Assembly: GCA_958510875.1 (NCBI GenBank) | Contig: OY294068.1 | Coordinates: forward strand, 166,727,962 to 166,791,961 | Length of the DNA: 64,000 nucleotides | Reading direction: 5' to 3' | DNA from: Endomychus coccineus | Taxonomy: Eukaryota > Arthropoda > Insecta > Coleoptera > Endomychidae | Shown: in pieces, positions 35,778 through 48,100 of the stretch | Position numbering within the stretch: the first letter of the stretch is position 1 | How the letters are laid out: every line of letters begins with the position of its first letter | The notes under the pieces: model-generated | Told to the model about the DNA's origin: nothing | Databases searched by the model: none | What the model saw: only the letters and a program-made list of their open reading frames with translations | Program-made: the position numbers and the translations under genes

Positions 35778-36380
35778 CACGGTCGTACATACAGGTCTGG
35801 GAACTCTATTGTTTGACATGAGTCTCTAACATGTCGCCAAACTCGTAGTCTCTCGCTCAGCCACCAGCTAGCGCTTGGATCGAAGTATGGCAGCAATCAC
35901 ATTATTCAGTAAAATAATTTTTCTCGTAACGCAATATTTACTATGCTGATTCGAGAGAGGAATAGAACTGTTACTATTGTCAAAATGTATTACTCACCTT
36001 AAAAATAACTTCCACTTTTTCGCACACATGAAAGACCTCGTTAAAACGATTTCTATCCGGAATCGCGAACATCCACTTTTTTCGCATTTCCACATATTTC
36101 GGCACTTTAAAAAGAGAAGTTTCTTGCTTTACACTTTTGTACCCCGTTTTGCATTTCGGCACAATGAATGGTTTCGTAATTTTTTTCTAAAAACGCCGTT
36201 ATTCCTTGTGTTTACAAGTGAACAATGACAGTTGCCAGAGAACACGGTCGTATACGTGCCAGAGATCATTCCTCGACTCATGCGCTACCCTTTTGGTACT
36301 ATGCAACAGCTGACGCTTAGCGTCCTCACTTCTCACATAGGAAACAGCCTCGAGTTCCCAGACCTGAATATACGACCGTG
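35778..36380. mobile_element. CACGGTCG-family MITE, full copy
   Basis: Terminal inverted repeats CACGGTCGTACATACAGGTC and GACCTGAATATACGACCGTG (about 28 bp). The 8 bases outside each end, GTCTGAGG and GTCCAAGA, differ at three transition positions and may be a decayed 8-bp duplication. The interior matches 18551-19125 and 50670-50953. The two overlapping ORFs (35977-36228 plus, 35980-36162 minus) show no domain. It lies just upstream of the PGRMC start. Confidence 0.8.
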
Positions 36381-37140
36381 GTCCAAGACTCTGAGGTCAG
36401 GTTGACTTTCGAAATTATTTACACCATAGATATTATATACACCATAAAATATTATATACATGATTCACATTATAATGGGCAGTTCACAAAATTCACCATA
36501 CAGTACACTTTATTTTTCAAATGATCACCTAGTGTGTTTGTACTTCCAGCGCAGTAAGAGCTGCTTTGCCATCTGCGCATAAGCGTTGTCTGGACACAGC
36601 GCGTTATAACCAGTATTTCCGCTTGGAGGTTAGTGGCGTTTTGGCCCAGAGCTATAATACCTTTGACTGGGGTCTATAAAAATTACTTACCTTCCAAAGT
36701 TTACTTGACTTAAAAGATGTGTTAACATTGATCCAACATTTAGAATTGAAATGTTTCCTATATTTGAATCAGAAAAATTGGGATGTCCAAAAATGAAAAG
36801 ATGATATCCTAGCTTGGAAACCTGTTATTCGACATATTCATGTTTAAATGTCTTACCATATTGTAGCATTATTGCATTTATTGAATGTATTTCTATTTAT
36901 CTATATTACAATAATTTAAAAAACGACTATATGTTATCTTGTTATGAAATTAAACCGGATATAGTCATATATGTATCCATAGTGTATATTTATATTCTGC
37001 CCCACCATATATGACTGAAAACACGAATTAAATCTCGTAAACAATTTGCTCTCATCGATTGAGTTACTTGATAGCATGATTATATTCCACCCACAGCAGC
37101 TTTAGGCATAACATGCAACCCAGATTGTTTAACTTGGATT
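36381..37140. other. Gene-free stretch
   Basis: A moderately GC-rich piece (36535-36665) stands out from AT-rich flanks but matches nothing recognised. No coding signal. Confidence 0.4.
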
Positions 37141-37278
37141 CAAGCAAAATACGAAATACATCAAAGCCCCTTCTAACAAAAGAACGACAGACCTATTAGC
37201 ACTAAATAGGGAAAAAAATACGGGCAGTCATCGAGCACTGCTGACAGAAGTGAAAACTGACATTATGAAGTAACCAAT

Positions 37279-37560
37279 TTATTTTGGGAATTTCATCCAA
37301 ATTCGTATGATTTCACCAGTATCATCTCTTTCTAGATGACACAATTTTCCGAAAGTGCCATTGGTCAATGCATCCCCAACATCTATGTTATTAGTTATCA
37401 TGTATGGTCGGTTAAGAACTAAAATTAACTCGTATGGTAATCCACTCGTATCATCGGTTCTCATTTTATGCAACTTCTGCCTGACGAAATTTTGTTGCTC
37501 AGCATTATGACAACCAACGAAAACATCCGATGCCACAGATACTTGTACTCGTTGTAGCAT
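37279..37560 (-). pseudogene. Helitron/PIF1-like helicase C-terminal fragment
   Basis: The 93-residue frame contains VFVGCHNAEQQNFVRQKLH, then GLPYELILVLNRPYMITNNI and DVGDALTNGTFGKL. This matches the segment of PIF1-type helicases from Helitrons where YMITxNIxxxDGLVNGxxG precedes the last helicase motif. The final motif (IHKSQG) is not intact downstream, and no Rep domain or helicase motif I is present. A lone scrap of a rolling-circle transposon. Confidence 0.75.
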
Positions 37561-37617
37561 CCGAAATTACAATTTTATTATTTTTAAATGAAAATTAATA
37601 TAATTAGTATTTCTTTA

Positions 37618-37865
37618 GTTTTCACAACTGTCAGCATTTTAATCAACAATTATATACATTTTTATATTTAATAATAAAAAACTTATAATGGGCGGTACAA
37701 TCCCTCTAAAAAGAGTATGAATCGGTCCTCGTGCAGATGAAAGTTATATTTTTATTGAATTTATTAATTGTACATTGTGTACTTAGTATCGTATCTATGT
37801 GCAAGGTTTTAAATATTGTGAATACAATTCTTTTCATAAGAATATAACATTAGTGATGTGTATAA
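37618..37865 (+). repeat. Permuted repeat pair, A-B copy
   Basis: Block A (37618-37722, TCACAACTGTCAGCATTTTA through AAGAGTATGAAT) is followed by block B (37723-37865, GGTCCTCGTGCAGATGAAAG through AGTGATGTGTATA). The inverted partner at 38170-38430 carries the same blocks in the order B-A when read on the other strand. Confidence 0.8.
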
Positions 37866-38169
37866 GTGAGAACTTTTGCATGTGTACTACACATTGGTGA
37901 CGTTGTGTTATATCTAGTTTATTATTTTCATTGCTCGAATGTTGAATCACAGCATCAAACTGACATATGACGGAAATGTTTATATGTTTAAATTTGGCGT
38001 TTCTTTTTAGATTATTTGTTCATAGGTTCGAATTGATGATGTTTTCTTTTACCACCATCACATCTTCAATTCGGACCAATGCTGTTTAACATTACTTTCA
38101 TTTACATCGATGTAAATATGAATAAATAATATGTTTTGAAAATAAAATAATGTGTATTTTTTATAATGA

Positions 38170-38430
38170 CTATCGGGTTAAATTCATACTCTTTACAGGG
38201 ATTGTACCGCCCATTATACGTTTTTATTATTAAATATAAAAATGTATATAATTGTTGATTGAAATGCTGACAGTTGTGAAATATACACATCACTAATGTT
38301 ATATTCTTATGACAAGAATTATATTCACAATATTTAAAACCTTGCACGTAGATACGATACTAAGTAAACAATGTACAATTAATAAATTCAATAAAAATAT
38401 AACTTTCATCTGCACGAGGACCAAGTATTG
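38170..38430 (-). repeat. Permuted repeat pair, B-A copy (inverted)
   Basis: Read on the minus strand, block B (38430-38286) comes first and block A (38285-38175) second, each about 95% like 37618-37865. A simple hairpin would keep the order A-B; this permutation implies origin from a tandem or circular repeat. Confidence 0.8.
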
Positions 38431-38599
38431 AGTAAATGAATAAAGTCGCGTATCCGACTCAGATATGCACACGTGTGTAAGCGTATAGAAAGAAAGACCG
38501 TCTGACGCCTGACTCGAGTAGTTGCGCACGCAGCAGTATACATAATACCTAATATATATAGCTACAGCGTGACGGACTCATGGTTTTACCCCCCATCTG

Positions 38600-38960
38600 G
38601 AATAGCTCAACGCGCCCAATGAAGTTCTCACTTCAATAAAAGTCGTAACAGGGTTCATGACTGGCCATGCGCCAGTAAATGGGACTATACAATGGCGACC
38701 TGACATGCAGACTTTGCGGTAAGGATACAGAAACAGTGACACCCATACGTGTAAATGCGAGGCACTGAATCGCAGAAGGCTGTCATTTTTTGGAAAGCCT
38801 AACGGCGAACCAGAATTATACATTTCCCAGCCAGTAAGCGACTTGTACAAGCTCGTACAAGGTACAAAAATACTCGAGTGGATACCGTAATTAAACAAAA
38901 CATAGGCGAGATACAATGGGCCAGCAGGCCTAAGTGTCACCGGAGGCAATAGCCAGACAA
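38600..38960 (+). pseudogene. Non-LTR retrotransposon C-terminal (post-RNase H) fragment
   Basis: Plus-strand reading gives VVTGFMTGHAPVNG, then in shifted frames CRLCGKDTETVTH, CKCEALNRRRLSFFGKP and SDLYKLVQGTKILEWI. This is the Cys-rich tail found after the RNase H domain in R1/LOA/Jockey-type elements (LTGHxxxNxHL...CxxCxxxxETxxHxLxxCxxLxxxR). The long minus-strand frame 38578-38949 is its antisense shadow. At least one frameshift is present. Confidence 0.75.
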
Positions 38961-39153
38961 GCCTACAAAGGGGGTGAAGTTTTTAGTGAGTATGTCTGGA
39001 ATGGTGACGCTCACAGTAGACCTTGAGACTCAAAGGCTCATAACCTCCCCATAAAGAGTTTTCTTCACCTCCGCAATAAAAAAAAGCAACATACGATAAA
39101 AATAACTTTAATATTTTAATATATGTATATGTATATACTTTATAAACAATTAT

Positions 39154-42100
39154 TCAGTCTTCCTCAGACGACGTTGCTTCTTCAGCTTCTTCCAACCAAG
39201 CTATAAAAGGCTGCACTTGTGAATAAAATTTGTTACTTTTGTCCAAAGCTGCTGACCATTGAAGTATGGCATCTTCAGATAAATGATCTTTATCATAAAA
39301 CCATTTCAACAGGAACATCACCCACTTTTCATTAAGGTTTTCATTTGTCGTAGCCACATCCTAAAGGTACTATTATTTTAGTTATTTTGATAAATTCACT
39401 AGAGGGAAGTACCTAATTAAATATAGAAATAGAAAGAACTTTATTTAAATAAATAGGAAACCCTAATATACAAACATGATAAGCATCATAATTACAATTT
39501 TATATTTTTGTACACTTTATAATTATAATTTAAGATCGCTAAAAAATTACAAACTTTAAAATGAAGAATGAAAAATTGGACTATAGAATCACAGACAGCA
39601 GCAATACAACACTTTATTATTTGTTTTCTCTCACATAGTCTGCTAGTTGTTGTTTAAAAATCCTCAAGGATGAACTCGTTTTGACAATATTAGGTAAATT
39701 GTTATAGTTCACAAAACCTTTAAAAATCAAAGAAATCATAGAGCACTTTTTTTTAGTTGTAGGAATGTAAAAATTGTTATTATGTCTTGTATCATAGTTA
39801 TGAATATCAACATTAAAATTTATAAATTCATAAAAGTACGGTGGTGCCAAATTATGTAGAATTTTATATATAAAAATCATTGTTAGGTAGAACAACCTCT
39901 GAGAAACTGAGAACCACTGTAGAGATTGAAGCATATTTACAATTGGAATATATCGGTTTGTTCGCAGAACAATCCTCATACCCCTATTTTGTAGTTTTTG
40001 TAGTTGGGGTACTTGATTTAACATTGTACTTGTATTTAGTCGTTATTGTCATAGCTTTGGTTTTTAGAGTATTTAACTTTAATTTATTTAATTTTAAATA
40101 TTTATTTATTTTAGAAAGAGCAGAATTCATTTTATTTATAGCATTCCATAAATCTTCTGCAAAACAAGCTATATAACCAAACGCAATATCAATATTGAGA
40201 AATTAAAAATTTGTTTGTTGTTCTTTTGACTTCCTCAGTAGATCAGTAGAGTACTTGATGTGGTGTTTGGATACATTTAATTCAGCACGGTTGAGGTAAC
40301 GATAACCTTATTGATTTTACTGAAATTAATGTTCGTGCAAACTAAATTCTAGCAAGGATTCTAGACCTGTGTGAAGTGTTTTTGAATAGTCAAGAAAAAA
40401 ATTGACAATAATTAAGATTTCTTTCATTTATAAACTTATGGTCCAGGCGCACGGTCACGAAAATCGTCGGAAAATCCTGAAAAATTTGATACGGGTAATT
40501 TTGATGTTTTTTGGGGTGTTGAATACGGGAAAAATAGTTGAAAAATTCTATCGCTGCCGCTCGAAAAGTTATGGCTATATTTTTGGCCAGATTTTGTGGT
40601 TTTTTACGTTTTTTAAAATTAATTAATTTGGAAACGAAGGCTTTAATCGAATATACACCCAAAATCAAAGTTGTAGATAATCAAAATACGCGTCGAATGA
40701 GCGCCCAAGTAGTAGTCATTTGGAGGTTATGGGCCCGAGTAAAGGCCCATTTTGTGATTTTTTTATGGTTCTTTAAATATTTTTTTTGAAACCGAAAAAA
40801 AATCACTTCAAACTCTACGGAAAAATCTGAAGCAAATACTTTGGACACACAACACTATTGAGGAAATAACACCATGGGAGCCGGTAGAAATCTCAAGTCT
40901 TTTTTAATTTAAAGGATCTAAGGCTCACCAGCCTACTAGAAAACATTACAGAGAGAGGGATCCAAGTTCTTTAAGGACGTGGTAGGAACAACACTCATAA
41001 TATAATAATCAACACCATTTCAAAAAGTAATGAAGTCGGCAGATAGTTAACTATTGACAACTTCACGGAATGCTTATTTTAGGAGAAACAGATGTATCAA
41101 AATAAAATGAGTTTAACCTATACTTACTTCTATAGCTTTTAGACAATCAATCATGGCATTTTCTTTACGGATATAGTTCTTCAGGATCGGAGAGAAGTAT
41201 GATAACAACCGAAGTAAGTGTGAAAAATACTGTGGTCCAATAGAATAACTCAGCGACATATGCAAAATAGCTTTTATAACATTGTGATTTACCTGCAACA
41301 TTAATGTAGTTCAATTGTGGAATTAGATCGAGGTTAGAAATAGCGTGCATAAGAAACTGTTTAGAATTCTAATAGCTACAAAAAGGATGAAAAGGTGAAT
41401 ATCACAAATCAAACAATGCTTGCCAACCCTGGCCGATTTGATTTCTAACGATAGTGTAACAGAATGTAACATTTAAACAATGAATGTGTACCTGTAGATT
41501 ATGTGTTATTATACTGGGTGTCCACAGAGGGTGGACTGTAACTGCTCCACCCATGTAACGGCGGGGTTTGGAGGGGTGCGATAAGGATAGATGGTTAGAC
41601 TGCTCTTTGGAGATTTAGTAGCCATAGAAGTGTACCCGGGAGACCATCGCCCTTTTTGCGTTCGCGCTTTTACGTGACGTCTTATAATTCGATGGAGCCG
41701 GCTGCACGCACGAGAAAACATGACTCATGCGGCGTTACCTCGCTCTGACCGGCTGTGCGTTACCTCGCTCTGAGAGGTTTCCATTTAAGGCTTGAAGTGC
41801 AAGCGAGAGTGCGCTGCTATACAGTGATACATTTACATGTTTTCGTCAAGTATGAAGTGCAGTGAAAAGTGAATGTGGTGTCAATTGTTTATAGCAACGA
41901 AAATTGCGGCGAAAAAGGTAATGATTCTTTCGATATAAATATATGTTCAGTGATATATTGTCGAATATTCGTGCTTTCATCATTAAAATAAATAGCATCG
42001 GTCCGCTAGTGCAGCGATTGTAGGTTATGCTATAATTGACAAAACTATAACAATAAGTTAACAGAACTATTTCACGATGAGTAAAAAATCAATTGCTTTA

Positions 42101-45100
42101 CTATTCGATCGAAATAATTATCGAGCGTAGCTATGATTTCAAAAAATTAAAACATAAATGTTAAATCTTCCACATATCATAACAACGTGTCTGAAATGAC
42201 AGGTTGGACCAGCCAGCCGTCAAAGGGAACAATTTTCTCCTATATCAAACACATTGAGGCGGGCTTTTTAAAAGCTAAATTGACATAATTGTATTTATGC
42301 GTACAAATAAATGTAACTTGATCAATTCAATTGTGATTTCCATTTACCTCCTTCTCAATATCCATACAAAATATCTATCAAACAAATAAAATTAAAATTT
42401 TCTTTTGAAAAATTAAACCATTCCATCAGTATTTTTTTATGACGTTGTCACGTTCAACTTTAGTCAGTAAACCGACTTTATAGACAACCGATTTTTTTAT
42501 CGAAATGGTGATTCTATAGTCAAAACTCAACGTTTATATCGTGCAGAATTTAACGTACGGAATGCACCAAAAGACGATACCATCAGAAAATGGATTCGAA
42601 TGTTCGAAAACACCGGTTCGACCGTAAAAATTAACAATCAAGGTCGCCGGCGCTCTGTTCGAAATCAACAAATGACTGAAGAAGTGAGAATTTCAGTGCG
42701 TGAAAATCCGTCTCAATCAGTTCGCAAACGCAGTCAAGAATTTAACATTAAGAAATCGTCGTTGCACAATATTCTGAAGTAGGATTTACATCTTACAGCA
42801 TACAAAATTCAGTTTGTTCAAAAACTGAACGTCACCGACTATCCTCTCTGGCTGAATTTTGCAAATGAATTGCTTCAACGTTTCCCAACGTTCGAAAACA
42901 TTCTGTTCAGTGACGAAGCGAACTTCCACTTAAATGGTCACGTAAACAGATACAACAGCCGCTACTGGGTCAACGAAAATCCAAGACAGAGACATGAACA
43001 ACCATTACATAGTCCAAAAGTTATTGTGTGGGCTCCCATGTCTGGTGCAGGCATTATTGTGCCTTATTTTTTTTTAAGACCGGCGAGGGCGAGCACTTAC
43101 GGTAACAGTGAACGGTATTGCGACATTTTGGTTCTACAACTGCAGGAGTTTGAAGGTTTTAATGTGGAAACGGTTTCAACAAGATGGAACCACTTGCCAC
43201 ACCTCAATCACTTGAAGTTGTCAATCAACTTTTCCCAGATAAAGTGATCTCTCGTCGAGGCACCATCAACTGGCCCCCGAGAAGCCTCGACCTTACTCCC
43301 CTTGACTATTTCTTATGGGGATATTTTAAAGAGAAGGTATACCATGAAAAACCACGAACTCTACTGCAATTGAAGCACAATATCCGCACTGAAATGACTG
43401 CCGTTTCCAGAGAGATGTGAAGACTAGTGGCGGCTAATTTCCGTGTTCGGTTAGAGGAGTGCCAGCAGCAAGAGGGTCGACATTTGGACAACATAATCTT
43501 TCGCACTTAATTCGCCAACATTTTTACTAAATAATAAAAATAAAAACATATTTTTCTGACATGTAGTTTTTGTTTTATTGAAGTTACAAATACTCCCTAC
43601 CCTTTGTGGACACTCTGTAGTAGCTAGAACCTTATATTACCTGAATTTGGTATACAAATATCAAGTTCTCTTAAAGAACATTAAACATCTGTATCAAGCA
43701 GTGTAAATGAGGGGTCAATGAATTTCGATAATTAAGTTAAAAAAAGAACGCTCTTCTAGTAGCACGATGGGTAAGTGCCAGATACAAAATTGCCCCATAT
43801 GAGATTAATTTCACGAACAAAAATTCATGCATGATGATTGTTTCGACTAAATTTGCTATCGTTTTTCACCTCTGAATGTTCATATTCTGTGTGAAGCAAT
43901 GATACTTTCATGCCTGCAAAATAAAAGATTTTGAAAATAAATATGTACAGCACCTCTTTAAGACTGATATTATAGGCATATCGAGAAGAGTTAATTTCAA
44001 GAATGAGGTTTTCACACTGCAATTCATCTTCAAAACCTCTCGTCAAACTGTCGATTACTTCAGTGAAGAAAACTGGAATAGAAGAAAAATAAATAAGAAA
44101 TTTAGTAAGTTATAATTTCATTAAATAGGAACAATTAAAAAACAAGGACCTCGTTTATTATGTCTGAATTAAAAGGACAAAGCATGCAGCCTGGGCCAAT
44201 TTGGTTGAGCATCATCCCAACTCCTGAATTATCATGGTTGCAATCTATTTAATGTTTTCCATTATATCACGGAAGGCCTTTATTTAAATTGATATAGTTA
44301 TTAATTAAATGAATCATCATCATTAGAGGGGAGGAGGCATAGCCCCCAAATGAACATAGGCAACTTAGTTGGGCCCATTGTGCGCCCCATGGTCAGAAGC
44401 CTATTCTATTCTAGCAGTTTTGTGGCCCACCAGAAACCCAGAATATTGCCAGTGTGGGCTTCCATAAGTTCTTCTGGGAGCAGTTTTGATTCTCCGAAGT
44501 GTCGGTGCCTGAGGGATGCTAATGTTGGGCATTCCAACAGGATGTGAGAGGCAGTTTCTTCCGCCTCTCTGCTTTTCGTACATATTGGGTCATCTGTGAT
44601 GCCCATAGAGTGAAGATGTTTGTTAAGACGACAGTGACCGGTTCGGATTCCAGTCATCTCTCTGATGTCCATTCTGTTCAGAGAAAGGAGTTTCTTTGAG
44701 AGCTTAGACACAGACTCTTTGATGAAGAGCTTAGCCTGCCTCATGTGTGGTAATTCTCGCCACAGTTTAGACCACTCTTTATTCAGTTGGCCCAGAAGGG
44801 CGAGACCCCTACGCAGTTTGATAAAACGACCATTGGCTCCGGCCCGATAGGGGTTGTCCAGAGACCCAGATGTGTTGTACTTTATTTCTCCTGGCTAGTT
44901 CAGCCAGGAGTGTATCCCAGCATTCTTTGACAAGCCTTGATTTGATTGGGTGATTTGAGAGCTCCCAGAGCCGACCGGCTGTCTGTGCAAATATATATGT
45001 GCCTATTTACATAGTTTCTTCGCAGGTTTTCCATGGCACAAGTCAGTATTGCGTAGACCTCCGCCTGAAAAACCGTGCAGTAAGCGCATAGAGTCACTGA

Positions 45101-48100
45101 GATAGTGATCCTTGGCCCGTCTGGTGGCAGTAGGGTGAGAGTTTCGTTGTTCCAATCTCCTCTATCTGGGATGAGGATTTTTGGAGAAGTGAGACATATA
45201 GCAGGGATCATGCTATCTTGCTTAATTTCTTAAATGAATCAGACAGAAAGTAAAATCATACAAAGCAAAAACTACACCTGAATAAAACAAATAAGCTACA
45301 ATGGACTGATCATTATCAAGATGCAGAGCCCATTATGGCAAGAGATGCAAATTAAATATGTATAATTTATGTGTTGATTAATTTCTTATATTAAATAATA
45401 CAAATTAACTTGAATATCTAGTATTATATCACACTACAACATGCTTGGTTATTAAGTTAATTACAAGAACTACACTCAAAGAAGAAAAACAATTCAGTGT
45501 GTATATTTTAATCAAAATTGGAAAGCTTTTAAACATTATTTATTATACATGATGATCATATTATGTTAGAAACGTAATGGTACGTCTAGACTTGAACATT
45601 TTATCCCGAACGAACCAAATTCGCGAAGTGTGGACTTTTCTCCGAGCCGAATAGAACGCGCTTAATCTTAATCTTTTCCAGTAAAAAGAAGTTATTATTG
45701 GACGAATCATTCACATGACGGGAATGCGGCATGTTTGCTCTCTTCAATATGACGATTTGTGGTGCTTCCAGACTTGAAATTTATTATTCAAATAACTACT
45801 ACATTGAAAATGGTGTGGGATAGGAAAAATTGTCTTTAATTATTAGAAATCTATGCTTTCGTTGTTTTTCTCATTTGTAATCATTTTACAAATAATAGAA
45901 AAGCACCGACAGTTATCATTAGATCAATATCCATGTTTATGTTAAAATCGAATTAGTTATTTGTACTTGTGGTTCCATTCGATAACAACAAATTTCAACT
46001 AAATTAGGCACTACGAACACTTCGAGCAAGTGGAAACATTAATATTCGGGCGAATGCCCTGAACGCAACGATTATTTGCTGGGACTGAAATGTTCAAGCC
46101 TGGACGCACCATAAGATGATTCAAATATAAAACGCATCTGAACGGAAATAGAATAGTATCATAATGATTGAGAAAATCTGATTAATATTCCAAATAAAAT
46201 TTCAATTTCAAGTTAAATTTTTAATAAAATTGAGTAACGTATGAACTTTCCTGATATAACGCGAAGTAGAGCTGCTGGAAAACTAGTGAATCAATTTTGA
46301 TGCGATATTTCATATAATATAGGATAAAACTTTGGTAGATACGATTTATGAGTCCAGTTAACGCCGCTGTATAGTATTCTCGGTAAATAGTACTATAAAA
46401 GAGTTCACACTGTGAATACACAATAACACTATAAAAAAACAAATCAACCTTATACTGTTAAAGTACTGAGGTTCTTTGAGCTAAGGGGCCATCCTCAGAG
46501 TAAAGTAAATTATAAATCAAATGTGCTTGTTAGGAATTAAAAGTGTAACCGAAGAATAAATCTGAATTCATTAAATTACTTTTCACTTATACATTTCAAT
46601 TCTGAAATTGGCTTTCGTCAGTGAACATTCAGGCGCGTTCTGCTCGACCTCAATACTAAAAGTCTATGGGGCCAGACGGAATTCCACCTGTCGTTCTCAA
46701 GGAATGGGCGCCTGAATTAACACCAGTTTCTGCAGATTGTTTACTCTTTCTTACAAACTAGCTGGAAGATAGCTAGAATCCAACCAATTCTACTAAAAGG
46801 AAAGAGGACCCTTCCTTATAATTATAGACCCATTGCACTGTTATCTGTGATCTCTAAAGAGATGGAGAAAGCAATAAACATTGAGCTCATACAATACCTA
46901 GAGAGCTCCAAAGTCGTGAATGAGCAACATGGCTTTCGTCAGCAGAGATCAACAGGAGACCTGCTTGCCTACGTAACACATGTATGGCAGAAATCTATTG
47001 AAACAGCATGGGAAATCTCATAGACCTATTATCCTAAGGAGACGAAACATCTCATTCATAAAACTCTATTTGTCTTGTCGCAATGATTACATGAAGTATA
47101 ACAAAGAAAACCAACGGACCTCTTTGTCGCCGAGTCATAATTACTCATTGGCAACGCTGTAACTATGATTGAAAACTTGGTACCACTTGTAAGGCAATAC
47201 CGCTTCGAAATAGCTACGAGAAATCCGGAAGCTGTCAAATTGCGTAGTACAGAACCCAGTTCTCATTCATAAAAGATGCGCGGCGTTGTCGCTTTCTGAA
47301 CAAATGATGCAATGGAATGGAATAGTTCTACATTAAAAAAATTTAATATTCTATAATTCGATTGTATATTCCAGGTTACCATAAATTATGGAATATTTTT
47401 CAGAGAAAACGACATTTCAAGAGAATTGCCTCTAATATAACGAATAAATAATGCTGTGGAAGTTTTTATAATAATTACAAATCTCAATCCGGTACACAGA
47501 ACAACTAATCCGGCAACAGCACATTCCATACGGCCATACTTGTAATATACAGCGGTCTGAGTGGCCCGAAATTTGAAAATGTTTGATCGTGTTTGAATGT
47601 AAACAATTCTGTCTCCTTAGGATAATAGGTCTATGGGAAATCTCTGGCTGTAGCATTGGATATCTCCAAAACATTTGACCGAGTCTGGCACCAGAGCCAT
47701 CTTAGGAAACTTCTGTCAGGGAGTTTGCCGCCTCAACTTTGTCGCTTAATATCGAGCTTTCTCTCAGATAGATCCCTCCATGTGGTGGTTGACAAAGTAT
47801 CCTCCGATACAATGGCTATCAACGCTGGTGTTCTACAGGGATCTGTCTGGGCACCAACTTTATTTCTGCTCCATATCAACGATCTGCTGGAAGTGACCAT
47901 CTATCCCGTCCACAGCTTTGAAGATGATGCTACACTTTATACCGCTTTCTCATCCAAAGCGCCTATACTATCCAACGAAGCCAGAGGAGCGAGACAGAGA
48001 TAGGTTGATGCAATTAATGGAGATCCGGCAATGATTTTGAAATGGGGATCTGATAATATAGTACAGTTTAATGCAACTAAAACTCAAGCTTACGTCTTCT

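Larger units (their letters stand above)
41514..43617 (+). mobile_element. Full-length mariner-like element interrupted by another repeat
   Basis: Terminal inverted repeats CTGGGTGTCCACAGAGGGTG and (reverse complement of the right end) CAGAGTGTCCACAAAGGGTA match at 17 of 21 bases; TA lies just outside both ends (41512-41513 and 43618-43619). The element is 2.1 kb, of which about 820 bp (41672-42494) is a foreign repeat. It occupies the eIF2B epsilon intron between the exons ending at 43954 and starting at 41292. Confidence 0.88.

Noticed and set aside
36535..36665. tRNA-like GC-rich segment
   Set aside because: No cloverleaf, A-box or B-box could be drawn on either strand.
38578..38949. 123-codon minus-strand frame
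   Set aside because: Antisense shadow of the plus-strand non-LTR C-terminal fragment, which has the recognisable Cys-rich motif.
43857..43907. Extra eIF2B epsilon exon ([15 protein letters not shown])
   Set aside because: The open frame continues past an acceptor-like site, but the family alignment runs directly from LKE to [10 protein letters not shown], so it is intron.
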